NCBI GenBank assembly: GCA_031460175.1
Contig: JAVKGW010000009.1
Coordinates: forward strand, 1 to 64,000
Length of the DNA: 64,000 nucleotides
Reading direction: 5' to 3'
Source of the DNA: Armatimonadota bacterium
Lineage (GTDB): Bacteria; Sysuimicrobiota; Sysuimicrobiia; Sysuimicrobiales; Sysuimicrobiaceae
Under the pieces are notes generated by a model that made no database searches, was not told the origin of the DNA, and saw nothing but the letters and a program-made list of their open reading frames with translations. Both the position numbers and the translations under genes were made by a program. Below, piece after piece: positions 14,707 to 25,487 of this stretch (positions are counted from its first letter, which is position 1; each line of letters starts with the position of its first letter).

Positions 14707-16749
14707 ATGCCACCGGAGACGTTGCGCGAAGCCACCCGGGAGGTCTTCTGGAACATCCCACCTCTCGGCGTGGGGATCATGTACCTCCTCACCGCGGTGG
14801 CGGTGGGGATCTTCGGGTACGGGATCTATCGGGAGGTCCGGAGGTGGCGCCGGGGAAAACCCGCGGATCGCCTCCGGCCCGTCTGGCCCCGTCTGAGGCT
14901 CGTCCTCCTCCACGTGGCGGGACACGCCCGGATGTTTGCGGAGCGGGTGCCGGGGTTGTACCACTTCGCCTTCTTCTGGGGATTCCTCGTGCTCTTCCTT
15001 GGGACCGTGGTGGTTTTCATCCACCACGATCTCCGAATCCCCATCATGCGGGGGCCTTTCTACCTGTACTTCCAATCCGCCACCCTGGACCTGATGGGCC
15101 TGGTGGCCGTGGTGGGGGTGGGCGCGGCTCTCATCTACCGGCACGTGGGAGGTCCACCCCGACTCCGGAGAGGGATCTGGTCGGATACCCTCCTTCTCCT
15201 CCTCTTCGAGGCCATCCTCCTCACGGGGTTCGTGGTGGAGGGGTTGCGCATCGCGGCCACGGAGGACCCTTGGGGGCGGTGGAGCCCGGTGGGGTTCGCC
15301 GTGGCGTGGCTCGTCCGGGGCACGGGCTGGGAGTTCCCGGTTGTCCGAGGGCTCCATGCAGTCCTGTGGTGGCTCCACTTCCTCCTCGCCACCGCCTTCG
15401 TGGCGTACATCCCTTACTCGAAGCTCTTCCACCTCCTCCTGGCCCCCCTGAACGTGTACCTCCAACCGTTGGAGGGAGCAGGGTCCCCGCGTCCCCTCCC
15501 GTTGGAGGAAGCCGCCACCTTGGGAGCGCGGAGCCTGGAGGACTTCACCTGGAAGGATCTTTTGGACCTCGATGTCTGTACGGAGTGCGGACGGTGTACG
15601 GCGGTCTGCCCTGCATCCGCTACGGGCAAACCCCTCTCCCCCATGCACCTGATCCTGGACCTCCGAGGGGTGCTCCGGGGGCGGGGCTCCCCAGCTCCCC
15701 TCGCCGGAGGGGTGGCGCGGGAGGAGACCCTCTGGGCGTGTACCACGTGTATGGCGTGTATGGAGGCATGCCCCGTATTCATCGAGCACGTCCCGAAGAT
15801 CCTCGACCTGCGCCGCTACCTGGTGATGGAGGAGGCCCGGATCCCCGGGGGGATGCGGGAGGCCCTCCGCAGCTTGGAAGCGCGGGAGCACCCGTGGGCA
15901 GGGACCCGGTGGAGCCGGCGAGACTGGTACCGGGGGGTACCGGTCCGGGAGCTACGGGAGGCGGGGCGTGCGGAGAAGGTGGATGTGGTTTACTGGGCGG
16001 GGTGCGCGGTGCTGGATGAGCGTTACCAGCGGGTGGCCCGCGCCCTCATGCGCGTCCTGGACCACGCCGGGTTGCGGGTGGGGGTTCTGGGCCCTGAGGA
16101 GCGGTGCACCGGCGACCCCGCCCGGCGGATAGGGGACGAATTCCTGTTCCGTACCCTGGCCACCGCGAACCTCGAGACGTTCGCCCGATATGGGGTGCGG
16201 CGGGTGGTGACCTCCTGTCCGCATTGCTACAACGTGCTGAAGAACGAGTACCGGGACCTGGGCGGGAACCTGCAGGTCCAGCACCACACGGAGCTCCTCC
16301 GCTCCTTGCTCCGGCAGGGGAAGCTCGAAGGTCCCGTGCAGAAGGTCGGGGAAGGTCGGGTCCGCGTGACCTACCATGACCCCTGCTATCTGGCCCGGTA
16401 CAACGGGGTGGTGGATCCTCCTCGGGAGGTCCTGGCGGGGCTTGTAGGGCTGGAGCTGGCGGAGATGCCCCGGAGGGGCAGGAACACCTTCTGCTGCGGA
16501 GCCGGAGGGGGGCGGGCCTGGATGGAGGAGCGGGGAGAAGAACGGGTGGCCCTCCAGCGGGCGCGGGAAGCGGTGGGGACAGGGGCGGAGGCGGTGGCCG
16601 TGAGCTGCCCGTTCTGCCTCCAGATGCTGGAGGACGCAGTGAAGTCCGCGGCCCCGGGGCACCCGGTGCGCGTCCTGGACGTGGCGGAGCTGGTGGCGGA
16701 ATCCCTCCCGGAGCCGGAACGGGTCGGGTCAGAGCCGGAGGCGGAGTAG
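14707..16749 (+). CDS. Membrane Fe-S oxidoreductase, EtfD-like (ETF:menaquinone oxidoreductase type)
   Basis: A 680-residue fusion. Residues 15-250 hold about five to six membrane segments of the cytochrome-b-like NarI type with several His. Two [4Fe-4S] motifs follow (Cys291/294/297/301 and Cys345/348/351/355). The C-terminal part has two CCG-like cysteine domains as in HdrD/GlpC (CPHCYN, YHDPCYLARYNG, CCGAGGG). Proteins of this build encoded beside etfBA carry electrons from ETF to (mena)quinone. That makes the operon self-contained for respiratory acyl-CoA oxidation. The last 21 bases overlap the convergent amidohydrolase gene. Confidence 0.88.
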   Translation: MPPETLREATREVFWNIPPLGVGIMYLLTAVAVGIFGYGIYREVRRWRRGKPADRLRPVWPRLRLVLLHVAGHARMFAERVPGLYHFAFFWGFLVLFLGTVVVFIHHDLRIPIMRGPFYLYFQSATLDLMGLVAVVGVGAALIYRHVGGPPRLRRGIWSDTLLLLLFEAILLTGFVVEGLRIAATEDPWGRWSPVGFAVAWLVRGTGWEFPVVRGLHAVLWWLHFLLATAFVAYIPYSKLFHLLLAPLNVYLQPLEGAGSPRPLPLEEAATLGARSLEDFTWKDLLDLDVCTECGRCTAVCPASATGKPLSPMHLILDLRGVLRGRGSPAPLAGGVAREETLWACTTCMACMEACPVFIEHVPKILDLRRYLVMEEARIPGGMREALRSLEAREHPWAGTRWSRRDWYRGVPVRELREAGRAEKVDVVYWAGCAVLDERYQRVARALMRVLDHAGLRVGVLGPEERCTGDPARRIGDEFLFRTLATANLETFARYGVRRVVTSCPHCYNVLKNEYRDLGGNLQVQHHTELLRSLLRQGKLEGPVQKVGEGRVRVTYHDPCYLARYNGVVDPPREVLAGLVGLELAEMPRRGRNTFCCGAGGGRAWMEERGEERVALQRAREAVGTGAEAVAVSCPFCLQMLEDAVKSAAPGHPVRVLDVAELVAESLPEPERVGSEPEAE

Positions 16750-17745
16750 CCGGCGCGCGTTCCCCTCCAGGATCGCCCCTTTCGCTTCGGGTGAGAACGA
16801 GACGTTCTCCACCACCCGGATGGTCTCCCGGATGTAGAGGGCTCCGCCCTCAGGATCAAAAGGGAAATCCGTGGCGAAGAGAACCCGCTCGGCCCCGAAG
16901 AAGGCGATCCCGCACTCCGTGGCCGGAAGCGCCCCGAAGAGGGCGGTGTCCGCATAGAACAGGCGGAAGTATTCCAGGGGGCGTCTCTTCAGGGCCTCCT
17001 TGGCCCGCAGGTCCTCCTCGGAGTCCGTGCGGGTTCCCAACTGGTCCAGCCCCCAGCCCACCCGGCCCTCGAAGTACGGCACCATGCCGCCCATGTGGTG
17101 GGTGAGGATCTTCAGGTTCGGGAACCGGTCGAACAACCCCGAGAACACCACGCGGGCCATGAAGACGCTGGTCTCGTACGGCCACCCGAAGGTCCACCAG
17201 ATGTCGTACTTGGAGCGGGTCTCCGTGGGATAGTCGGGCTGGTCCGGGGGACGGGTGGGGTGGACCCAGAGGGGAAGGTCGTGCTGACTCATCCGTTCGA
17301 AGAGGGGGAGGTATTCGGGAGCGTCCAGGGGCTTTCCGTTCACGTTGGTGTAGATCTGGACCCCCGTGGCTCCCAGCTCCCGGATCGCCCGGTCCGCCTC
17401 CCGGACCGCGGCCTCGGGATGGTTCATGGGCAGGGAGGCCACGAAGCCCACGAACCGGTCGGGGTACCGGTCCACCAGTTCCGCCAGGGCGTCGTTGGCC
17501 ACCCGGGCGAGCTCGGGGGAACGATCCGGCGGCGCCACGGCCTCCAGGGGCGGCGCCGCCAGGGAGAGGACCTGGACGTAGTCGGGGTAGGCGTCCAGGA
17601 GGCGGAAGCGCGCGTCGAGATCGTAAAGGGCCGGGATCCCACGCACCCGCTTCTGCATGTATGCTTCCCCGGCCACGTGGCGCACCAGGTAGTCGTAGTA
17701 CCGCTTTGGGAGAATGTGGCAGAAGACGTCAATTTTCCACGTCAT
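16729..17745 (-). CDS. Amidohydrolase-2 / ACMSD-like decarboxylase or hydrolase
   Basis: A 338-residue TIM-barrel protein of the aminocarboxymuconate-semialdehyde decarboxylase group: IDVFCHILPKRYY at the start, GFVASLPMNHPE, ATGVQIYTNVNGKPLD, WVHPTRPP, LKILTHHMGGMVPYFEGR and LFATDFPFDP. The first metal motif, normally HxH, is Phe8-Cys9-His10, while later His and Asp ligands are present. It is the last gene of the minus-strand cluster that also encodes the lower meta-cleavage enzymes, compatible with decarboxylating a ring-fission product. Altered metal binding or another reaction is possible. Confidence 0.78.
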   Translation of the reverse strand: MTWKIDVFCHILPKRYYDYLVRHVAGEAYMQKRVRGIPALYDLDARFRLLDAYPDYVQVLSLAAPPLEAVAPPDRSPELARVANDALAELVDRYPDRFVGFVASLPMNHPEAAVREADRAIRELGATGVQIYTNVNGKPLDAPEYLPLFERMSQHDLPLWVHPTRPPDQPDYPTETRSKYDIWWTFGWPYETSVFMARVVFSGLFDRFPNLKILTHHMGGMVPYFEGRVGWGLDQLGTRTDSEEDLRAKEALKRRPLEYFRLFYADTALFGALPATECGIAFFGAERVLFATDFPFDPEGGALYIRETIRVVENVSFSPEAKGAILEGNARRLLRLRL

Positions 17746-17766
17746 GTCCGTCCTCCGGCGCTGGAT

Positions 17767-18801
17767 TCAGCGGGACCCCCGCTCCCGGATCCGGTCCAAG
17801 GCCTTCTGTAGGTAGCTGAAGTCCACGAGCTGCTCCGTGGGGATTATGGCCCGGATGGCCCGCCACTCCAGCATGAACTCCTGCAGGGGTCTGATGTAAC
17901 TCACGTTGAAGGTGCCGTCCGGCCGCAGGCCCGGCCAGATCATGTTCCGGTACACCTCCACGTCCTTGAAGGGGAGGTACTTGAGGAAGATGCGGATCAC
18001 CTCCTCCCGGACGGAGGGATCCCGCATCGCCACGTCGTAGTAACGCAATCCCCGGATGTACGCGGTCATCCACCGCACCGCCAGGTCCGGGTTGGCGAGG
18101 ATCGCGGGCCCGTAGAAGATCACCCCGATGGGGAAGTCGTTCACCACGCGGTCCGCGGTCATGAGGACCACCGCGGACTTGAGCCGGTAGGTGGCCACGG
18201 TGGCCACGGGCTCGATCACGAAGGCGGCGTCCACGGCGCCGTTCTGTAGGGCCACGGGCATCTCGGGGTTCGGCAGGACCACCAGGTCCACGTCCCGCAG
18301 GGAGAGCCCCGCGGTCCGGAGCATCTCCTGGACCTCGAAGGTCACCGCACCCTCCAGGTTCGTCACCGCCAGCTTCCGACCCCGGAGTCCCGCGATGGAG
18401 CGCACTCCCTGTTCGTACAGCTGCCGGCGGACGAGCAGCACGTTGAACCCGTTGCCCCGCCGGATGATCCCCTTCCCGGCCACGACCTTCAGGTTGATCC
18501 CCTGGTGGATGGCGTTGATGAAGGCGGGATCGAGAGCTCCTCCCCCCACGTGGAGCTGCCCCGTGGCCAGCAGCGGGATGGTCTGCCCGCCCGTGCGGAA
18601 GGTGTTGTTCATGGAGACCTCGATGCCCTCCTCCGCGAAGTAGCCCTTCTCCATGGCGATGTACATCCCGGCGTCGGAGGGATGGCCCACGGTCCCCACC
18701 ACCACCCGGTCCAGCCGCCGCTGCCCCAAGGCCGCCTCCCAGCCCCCAGCCAGGGCTAGGACGCAGGCCAGTCCGAACACCGCCCACCGCCAGATCCGCA
18801 T
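17767..18801 (-). CDS. ABC importer substrate-binding protein, SsuA/NMT1-like
   Basis: A 344-residue exported protein. The start at 18801 is chosen for the signal peptide MRIWRWAVFGLACVLALAGG and the GGAGGTGAGG upstream; an ATG 54 bp further out would spoil the signal. The body reads VGTVGHPSDAGMYIAMEKGYFAEEGIE, NTFRTGGQTIP, ALQNGAVDAAFVIEP and IWPGLRPDGTFNVSYIRPLQ. A clear paralogue is encoded at 48535-49548. Permease and ATPase genes lie directly upstream on the same strand. Confidence 0.86.
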   Translation of the reverse strand: MRIWRWAVFGLACVLALAGGWEAALGQRRLDRVVVGTVGHPSDAGMYIAMEKGYFAEEGIEVSMNNTFRTGGQTIPLLATGQLHVGGGALDPAFINAIHQGINLKVVAGKGIIRRGNGFNVLLVRRQLYEQGVRSIAGLRGRKLAVTNLEGAVTFEVQEMLRTAGLSLRDVDLVVLPNPEMPVALQNGAVDAAFVIEPVATVATYRLKSAVVLMTADRVVNDFPIGVIFYGPAILANPDLAVRWMTAYIRGLRYYDVAMRDPSVREEVIRIFLKYLPFKDVEVYRNMIWPGLRPDGTFNVSYIRPLQEFMLEWRAIRAIIPTEQLVDFSYLQKALDRIRERGSR

Positions 18802-18820
18802 CCTCCTCACCTCCCCCGGA

Positions 18821-19632
18821 TTACTGCCAGGGCACCAGGATCCTGCGCAGGGCATCCACGGCCAGCACGGAGAGGTAACCGAGCAGGGCGGTGATCATGA
18901 GCACCGCGTACAGGGTCGGCACGCTGAAGGTCTGCCAGCTGCTCCACAGCACGTACCCCAGCCCGTTGCGGGCTCCCAGCATCTCCGCCAGCACCACGAG
19001 GATCAGGCTCAGCCCGATTCCCAGCCGTGCTCCCGCCATGATGAGGGGGAGAGCCCCTGGGAGGGCCACCGTGCGGATCATCTGCCAGCGGGTGGCGGAG
19101 AAGCTGCGGGCCACGTCGAAGTACACCCGCCCCGTCACCAGAACCCCCTCCATGGCGTTCACCACCATCACGAAGAACACCCCGATGGCGGACATGGTGA
19201 GCTTGGAGCCCTCTCCCAGCCCGAAGATCAGCAGCAGGAGCGGCAGCAGGGCACTTTTCGGAATGGGGTACAGGGCAGCCACCACGGGGTCCAGGGCGGC
19301 CCGCACCCATGGCGAAAGCCCCATCAGGATGCCCAACAGGGCCGCGGGCACAGCCCCGATCACAAACCCCACCCCGAGCCGGGCCAAGGTGGCCCCCAGG
19401 TGCGGCAGCAGTTCCCCGCTCGCCAGTCCCCGCACCAGGGTCTCGAAGATGAGGCTCGGGGGTGGGAAGAACCGGGCGTCCATCCAGCCCATCCGCGCCG
19501 CTGCCTCCCAGGCGCCCAGCCACACGAGGGGGAAGGCGCTGCGGGCCAGGGCCGCGGCCTGGATCCCGAGTCCCGAGCTTTGGGAGGCGGGCCTCCGCTC
19601 CAGGGCCTGTGCGGGAAGGATCCGCTCCTCCA

Positions 19633-19633
<1 letters not shown>
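18821..19633 (-). CDS. ABC importer permease, SsuC/TauC-like
   Basis: A 270-residue membrane protein with about six membrane segments and coupling loop FDVARSFSATRWQMIRTVALPGALP. The GTG start shares one base with the ATPase TAG stop. Single permease gene, so probably a homodimer, unlike the 2906-4485 system. Confidence 0.88.
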
Positions 19634-20424
<791 letters not shown>

Positions 20425-20487
20425 CGAATCCCCCCGAAACGTCCGGCTATTATGGTGGGGAGTTCTTCAAGCGTGTGCAAGTCGGTC

Positions 20488-20495
20488 GTCTATAC
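20488..20495. promoter_or_regulatory. Candidate HutC/GntR operator, site B
   Basis: GTATAGAC on the minus strand, in context TTCGTATAGACGACC, with GT-N-TA-N-AC form. It overlaps the stop codon of the hydratase gene and lies upstream of the importer genes starting at 20424. Identical octamers occur at 183-190 and 38178-38185. A weak -10-like CATAAT follows downstream on the minus strand before the ATPase start. Confidence 0.4.
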
Positions 20496-21281
20496 GAACC
20501 GTACGGAGAGCGAGGGGGCCCCAGACATCTCCAGGGTGATCACATCCCCGCGTTGGACCGGAACGGCCCTTCCCAGGGACCCGCTGAACACGATGTCCCC
20601 GGCCTGCAACTCCTCATCGAATTCCGCGAGCTTGTTGGCAAGCCAGGCCACGCAGCGGGCCGGATGCCCCAGGGCCGCGGCGCCCAGACCCTCCGTGGCC
20701 GCCCGGCCGTTATGCCAGAGGATCATGCCCACCAGGCGCAGGTCCGCCTCCCGCATCCGGCTCGACCACGGCCCCACCACGAACCCTCCGAAGGAGGCGT
20801 TGTCCGCGATGGTGTCCGTGATCTTGATGCGCCAATCGGCGATGCGGGAGTCGATGATCTCGATGCCCGCGGTGACGGCCTCAGAAGCGGCCAGCACGTC
20901 CTGCAAGGTGACGTGGGGGCCCCGCAGGGGCCGGCCCAGCAAGAACGCCACCTCTCCCTCCACCCGCGGCTGCAGGAAGAGGTCGTAGGGAACCTCCGCC
21001 CGACCGGCCTGAACCGGGAAGTACCGGGAGCCCCACAGGCACCCGTAGTCCGGTTCGTTCACCCCCAGCTGGGCCTGCATGGCGGCGCTCGTGAGCCCGA
21101 TCTTCCGACCCACGATGCGCTCCCCGCACTGGATGCGCAGACGCATCCAGTGCTGCTGCACCGCGTACGCATCCGGAATCTGCACCAGCCCGGCCTCCTC
21201 GCTCAGGGGCGGGATGGGCCGACGGCTGAGCAACGCCTCCTCCAGCCGTTGCGCGAGGACCTCTACCGGTTGCTGAGGCAT
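20490..21281 (-). CDS. 2-keto-4-pentenoate hydratase / 4-oxalocrotonate decarboxylase family (copy 1)
   Basis: A 263-residue FAH-fold protein of the MhpD/DmpE/DmpH group: IVGRKIGLTSAAMQAQLGVNEPDYG, FLQPRVEGEVAFLLG, AGIEIIDSRIADW, TIADNASFGGFVVG and a C-terminal AGDIVFSGSLGRA strand. Such enzymes hydrate 2-hydroxypenta-2,4-dienoate to 4-hydroxy-2-oxovalerate, or decarboxylate 4-oxalocrotonate. The start at 21281 overlaps the ALDH stop by 19 bp. As it has the standard length and full acidic metal-ligand set, it is the better hydratase candidate of the two copies. Confidence 0.85.
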   Translation of the reverse strand: MPQQPVEVLAQRLEEALLSRRPIPPLSEEAGLVQIPDAYAVQQHWMRLRIQCGERIVGRKIGLTSAAMQAQLGVNEPDYGCLWGSRYFPVQAGRAEVPYDLFLQPRVEGEVAFLLGRPLRGPHVTLQDVLAASEAVTAGIEIIDSRIADWRIKITDTIADNASFGGFVVGPWSSRMREADLRLVGMILWHNGRAATEGLGAAALGHPARCVAWLANKLAEFDEELQAGDIVFSGSLGRAVPVQRGDVITLEMSGAPSLSVRFV

Positions 21282-22720
21282 ACGGTTTTCGCTTCCGTGT
21301 AGAACTCCAGGCTGTACTGGGCACCCTCCCGGCCGATGCCGCTGTCCTTCATCCCGCCGAAGGGCACCCGCAGGTCCCGGACGAAGAAGTCGTTCACCCA
21401 CACCGTGCCGACTTCCAGGGCGTTGGAGACCCGGATGGCCCGCCCCACGTCCTTGGTCTGTACCACCGCGCTCAGCCCGTAGTTCACACCGTTTGCGATC
21501 TCGATGGCTTCCTCCTCCGTCTCGAAGGGCAGAACCGTGACCACGGGACCGAAGACCTCCTCCTGGCAGATGCGGTCCGAGGGCCGGACGCCCGTGATGA
21601 CCGTGGGATTGAGGAAGTTGCCGCGATCGAAGGGGGCGGGAAGGGAGGGCCGATCCCCGCCCAACAGGATCTGGGCTCCCTGTGCCTTGGCCTCCTCCAC
21701 GTACCCCAAGACCCGCTGGAGGTGCTCCGGCATGATGAGGGCACCGAGGGTGGTTTGGGGGTCCATGGGGTCCCCGGGCCGCAGCCGCTCGCAGGCGGCG
21801 ACAAACCGGTCCAGGAAGGCCTCGTAGATCGGCCGTTGCACGAGCACCCGCGGGCCCGCCAGGCAGAACTCCCCCTGGTTGAAGAAGCCCGCCCGCAGGC
21901 TCACCTCCACGGCCCGGTCCAGGTCCACGTCCGCGAAGACGATGTTCGGGCCCTTGCCGCCCAGCTCGAAGCTCAGCCGCTTGAGGGTGGGAGCGGCGTT
22001 CTGCATGATGATGCGGCCCGTGGTGGTCTCCCCGGTGAAGGAGATGAGCCGCACGAGCGGGTGCTTGGTGAGGAACTCCCCCGCGGAGTCCGGGCCGAAT
22101 CCGTGGACCACGTTCAGCACACCCGGCGGGAGCCCGACCTGGTGCGCGAGCTGCGCAAGCTTCCAGGCGCCGATGGGGGTCCACTCCGCGGGCTTGAGGA
22201 CCACGGTGTTCCCGAACGCCAGGGCCGGCCCGATCTTCCACGTCTCCAGCAGGAGGGGCACGTTCCACGGCGTGATGAGGGCGGCGACTCCTACAGGCAT
22301 CCGCTGCACGTAGTTCACGTACCCGGTGTCCATGAGGAAGGCTTCCGTGCCGTGGGTCACGGCGAAGTCCGCGAAGAACTCGATGTTGTTCGCCACCCGG
22401 GCGATGTACACCGCGGGGTCGTTCTCCCGGATGGGGCGTCCCACGTCCCAGGTCTCGATGCGGGCCAGCTCCTCCGCGGACTCCCGGATGGCGTTCGCGA
22501 ACGCCCGCAGGTACCTCCGGCGCTCCACGGCCGGCAGACGGCTCCACGTCCGGAAGGCCCGGTGGGCGGCCTGGACCGCGGCGTCCACCTCCTCCGCGGT
22601 GGCCTCCGGGGCGGTGCCGATCACCTCGTTCGTGGCGGGGTAGTACACCTCGAACCGGTTCCTCCCCTTCGCGAACTCACCGCCGATGTAGTGCTCCAGC
22701 TCGAAGAACGGCCGGTCCAT
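21263..22720 (-). CDS. Aldehyde dehydrogenase, 2-hydroxymuconate / 2-aminomuconate semialdehyde dehydrogenase type
   Basis: A 485-residue NAD-dependent ALDH with all catalytic residues: Asn153 in PWNVP, Glu252 in FELGGKGPN and Cys286 in QGEFCLAG. The flanking genes are hydratase/decarboxylase paralogues of the meta-cleavage route, so oxidation of a muconic semialdehyde is the best assignment. Whether the substrate is the 2-hydroxy or the 2-amino form depends on whether the ACMSD-like protein at 16729 is a true decarboxylase. Confidence 0.87.
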   Translation of the reverse strand: MDRPFFELEHYIGGEFAKGRNRFEVYYPATNEVIGTAPEATAEEVDAAVQAAHRAFRTWSRLPAVERRRYLRAFANAIRESAEELARIETWDVGRPIRENDPAVYIARVANNIEFFADFAVTHGTEAFLMDTGYVNYVQRMPVGVAALITPWNVPLLLETWKIGPALAFGNTVVLKPAEWTPIGAWKLAQLAHQVGLPPGVLNVVHGFGPDSAGEFLTKHPLVRLISFTGETTTGRIIMQNAAPTLKRLSFELGGKGPNIVFADVDLDRAVEVSLRAGFFNQGEFCLAGPRVLVQRPIYEAFLDRFVAACERLRPGDPMDPQTTLGALIMPEHLQRVLGYVEEAKAQGAQILLGGDRPSLPAPFDRGNFLNPTVITGVRPSDRICQEEVFGPVVTVLPFETEEEAIEIANGVNYGLSAVVQTKDVGRAIRVSNALEVGTVWVNDFFVRDLRVPFGGMKDSGIGREGAQYSLEFYTEAKTVCLSNR

Positions 22721-22721
22721 C

Positions 22722-23459
22722 TCAGCCCCCTCCTTTCCCGATCCCGACCTCGCCGTGGAAGGTTACGAGCAGCAGGTGACCGTCGCCGACGACTTCCACC
22801 ACTCCGGGCTCCGCGGAGACCGCGGGGGCGGGAGAACCCAGGAACACCACCTGGCCCGCCCGGAGCCCGCCCACCCGGTCCGCGAGCCAGCACAGCCGCA
22901 GGGCCGGGTCACCGAGGGATTCCGTGCGCCCCTCCGTGCGCAGGGTCCCGTTGATGTACAGGCGGAGCGTCTCGGGGGGATGGTCCCTTAAGAGGACTTC
23001 CCCGAGCACGAACCCTCCGCCCGAGGCGTTGTCCGCCACCACTTCCGCCGCGGTGAAGCGATAGTCCTGCCAGACGCTGTCCAGGATGTCCAGTCCCAAA
23101 AACCAACCGGCCATGGCCTTCCGCGCGGCCCCGGGAGGGCTTCCGGGTGGAAGGTCCTGTTGGAGGATGGTGACGAGTTCCGGCTCCAGGCGGGGCTGGA
23201 GGAAGCGGAGGAGGGAGACCTCGCGCTCCAGCAGCATGTCCGCGCAGATTCGCCCGTAGATGGGTTCGTGCACGCCCATCTGGGCCTGCTTCGCCTCGCT
23301 CAGCAGGCCCAGCTTGAACCCTCGCAGAACCCGACCCGCACACAGGGCCTCCTGGATCCGGTAGGCCACCGGGAGGTCCAGCTGCGCTCCGGCACTGGGG
23401 ACAGGGGTGCGGCGGTGCCTCGCCTTGCGGATCTCCTCCGCGAGCTGGGTCTCCGTCAT
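22722..23459 (-). CDS. 2-keto-4-pentenoate hydratase / 4-oxalocrotonate decarboxylase family (copy 2)
   Basis: A 245-residue paralogue of the 20490 product: [64 protein letters not shown] and [13 protein letters not shown]. Hydratase and oxalocrotonate decarboxylase are homologous and work as a complex in known meta pathways; two copies with an aldolase fit that pair, and this one is the likelier decarboxylase. The ATG overlaps the aldolase stop by four bases. Which copy does which step is inference. Confidence 0.82.
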   Translation of the reverse strand: MTETQLAEEIRKARHRRTPVPSAGAQLDLPVAYRIQEALCAGRVLRGFKLGLLSEAKQAQMGVHEPIYGRICADMLLEREVSLLRFLQPRLEPELVTILQQDLPPGSPPGAARKAMAGWFLGLDILDSVWQDYRFTAAEVVADNASGGGFVLGEVLLRDHPPETLRLYINGTLRTEGRTESLGDPALRLCWLADRVGGLRAGQVVFLGSPAPAVSAEPGVVEVVGDGHLLLVTFHGEVGIGKGGG

Positions 23460-24505
23460 CCGCCCACCGCCGCCTGTTCCCGGGCCCGTACCAGGTCCAG
23501 GGCCACGTCCAGGATCCAGTCCTCCTGCCCTGCCACCGCCTTGCGCCGTCCCAGCTCCACCAGGATCTCCCGGGGATCGATGCCGAGCCGCTCCCCGATC
23601 CGCCGGGCGTGGAGGAGGAAGGTGGAGTACACCCCCGCGTACCCGATGGTGACCGCGTCCCGATCCGGGAAGGGCTGGAAGGGCATCATGGGGGCCAGGA
23701 GGAACTCCGCGGCATCCATGAGTTTGAAGACGTCCAGGCCGGGGTTGATGCCGGCCTTGTCCAGGACCGCGGCCAGCACCTCCGTGGCCGCGTTCCCCGC
23801 GCCTGCTCCGCATCCCCTCAGGCAGGCGTCCACCTGGTCCGCCCCCGCCTCGATGGCGGCCAGGGTGTTCCCGATGGCCAGGCCCAGGTTGTTGTGCGCG
23901 TGGAATCCCACCTGTACTTTGAGGGCTTGCCGGAGGGCCCGGACCGCGGCCGCGGCCTCCCAGGGCAGCATGGCCCCTGCGGAGTCCACCACGTACACGC
24001 AGTCCGCCCCGTAGGACTCCATGAGGAGGGCCTGCTCCGCCAGCACCTCCGGAGGCCGCATGTGGGCCATCATGAGGAAGCCCACGGTCTCCATGCCGAG
24101 CTCTTTGGCCAGCCCGAAGTGCTGCTCGGAGATGTCTGCCTCCGTACACTGCGTGGCGATGCGGGCGATGGTGGCTCCCCGACGGACCGCCTCCCTGAGC
24201 TCGTGTCGGGTGCCGATGCCGGGGAGGAGCAGCACCGCGATGCGGGCCCGCTTGACCACGGAGGCGGCCTCCTCCACGAGGTCCAGGTCCGGCACCCGGG
24301 AGAACCCGTACTGGATGCTGGAACCCGCAAGCCCATCCCCGTGGCTCACCTCGATCACGGGAACCCCGGCCTCATCCAGGGCCGCGGCCAGCTTGCGGAC
24401 TTGCTCCCGGGTGAACTGGTGACGGAAGGCGTGCGACCCGTCCCGGAGGGTGGTGTCCGTGACCCGGGGCGGCTTCAGGTTGCGCTTCTCCACCAGCGTG
24501 CTCAT
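23456..24505 (-). CDS. dmpG: 4-hydroxy-2-oxovalerate aldolase
   Basis: A 349-residue class II aldolase of DmpG/MhpE type. [17 protein letters not shown] carries the catalytic Arg and metal Asp; [17 protein letters not shown]-equivalent [16 protein letters not shown] and [15 protein letters not shown] (metal His pair) follow. It splits 4-hydroxy-2-oxovalerate into pyruvate and acetaldehyde, which is channelled to the partner dehydrogenase encoded directly upstream; the two genes overlap by 4 bp as expected for a complex. Confidence 0.95.
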   Translation of the reverse strand: MSTLVEKRNLKPPRVTDTTLRDGSHAFRHQFTREQVRKLAAALDEAGVPVIEVSHGDGLAGSSIQYGFSRVPDLDLVEEAASVVKRARIAVLLLPGIGTRHELREAVRRGATIARIATQCTEADISEQHFGLAKELGMETVGFLMMAHMRPPEVLAEQALLMESYGADCVYVVDSAGAMLPWEAAAAVRALRQALKVQVGFHAHNNLGLAIGNTLAAIEAGADQVDACLRGCGAGAGNAATEVLAAVLDKAGINPGLDVFKLMDAAEFLLAPMMPFQPFPDRDAVTIGYAGVYSTFLLHARRIGERLGIDPREILVELGRRKAVAGQEDWILDVALDLVRAREQAAVGG

Positions 24506-25419
24506 GCGGTTACCCTCGCGAGCATGTGTTGAGCCATGAGCTCGCCCACCCGGCGGGCCGCGGAGGTCATGATGTCCAGGTTGCCCGCATAGGGCGGGAG
24601 GAAGTCCCCCGCGCCCTCGATCTCCAGGAGCATGGCGATGACCGTGCGCTCGCCCCACGGTGTCTCCCGACGATCGAAGTGCACGGGGTTCTTCAGCCGG
24701 TATCCGGGGACGTAGCGCTGTACCTCCGCCACCATCTGCTCCACGGACTCCCGGATGGTCTGAGGGTCCAGGTCCTCCGAGGCGGGGATGCAGTAAATGG
24801 TGTTGCGCATGATGATGGGCGGCTCCGCGGGGTTCAGGATGATGATGGCTTTGCCCTTCGCGGCCTTCCCCAGGACCTCCAGACCCCGGGCCGTGGTGGA
24901 GGTGAACTCATCGATGTTCTGGCGGGTTCCAGGGCCCGCGGAGCGACTCGCCACCGTGGAGACGATCTCCGCGTACTGGACAGGGGTGACCCGGCTCACC
25001 GCGTACACGAGGGGGATGGTGGCCTGCCCGCCGCAGGTGATGAGGTTCACGTTGGGGGCGTCCACGTGCTCCCCGAAGTTCACGGGGGGCACCACGTGAG
25101 GCCCCACCGCGGCCGGCGTGAGGTCCACCGCCACCTTCCCCGCTTCCCGCAGCAGCTTGGCATGACGGACGTGGGCTTTGGCGCTGGTGGCGTCGAACAC
25201 GATGCGGATCTCCGGATCCTCCAGCACCGCCCGGATCCCCTCCACGCTCGTGCGGATCCCCAAGGACCGGGCCCGGGCAAGGCCCTCCGAATTCGGGTCA
25301 ATCCCCGCCACCAGCACGAGCTCCATGGGCCCCGGATTTTTGAGGATCTTGTACATGAGATCGGTCCCGATGTTCCCGGATCCCAGGATGGCCACCTTCA
25401 CCCGTCCGTTTCCCCGCAT
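24502..25419 (-). CDS. dmpF: Acetaldehyde dehydrogenase (acylating)
   Basis: A 305-residue DmpF/MhpF enzyme. The NAD site GSGNIGTD is at residues 13-20. The catalytic Cys129 lies in [30 protein letters not shown] and [13 protein letters not shown] are family hallmarks. It converts channelled acetaldehyde to acetyl-CoA. The start at 25419 follows GGGGAG, and N-terminal extensions in frame look non-coding. First gene of the minus-strand cluster. Confidence 0.95.
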   Translation of the reverse strand: MRGNGRVKVAILGSGNIGTDLMYKILKNPGPMELVLVAGIDPNSEGLARARSLGIRTSVEGIRAVLEDPEIRIVFDATSAKAHVRHAKLLREAGKVAVDLTPAAVGPHVVPPVNFGEHVDAPNVNLITCGGQATIPLVYAVSRVTPVQYAEIVSTVASRSAGPGTRQNIDEFTSTTARGLEVLGKAAKGKAIIILNPAEPPIIMRNTIYCIPASEDLDPQTIRESVEQMVAEVQRYVPGYRLKNPVHFDRRETPWGERTVIAMLLEIEGAGDFLPPYAGNLDIMTSAARRVGELMAQHMLARVTA

Positions 25420-25487
25420 CTGAACTCCCCCTCTTCGCATCTTACGCGGGCGACGCTGACTTTCGTCCGACCCACGCCACGTTCCAT

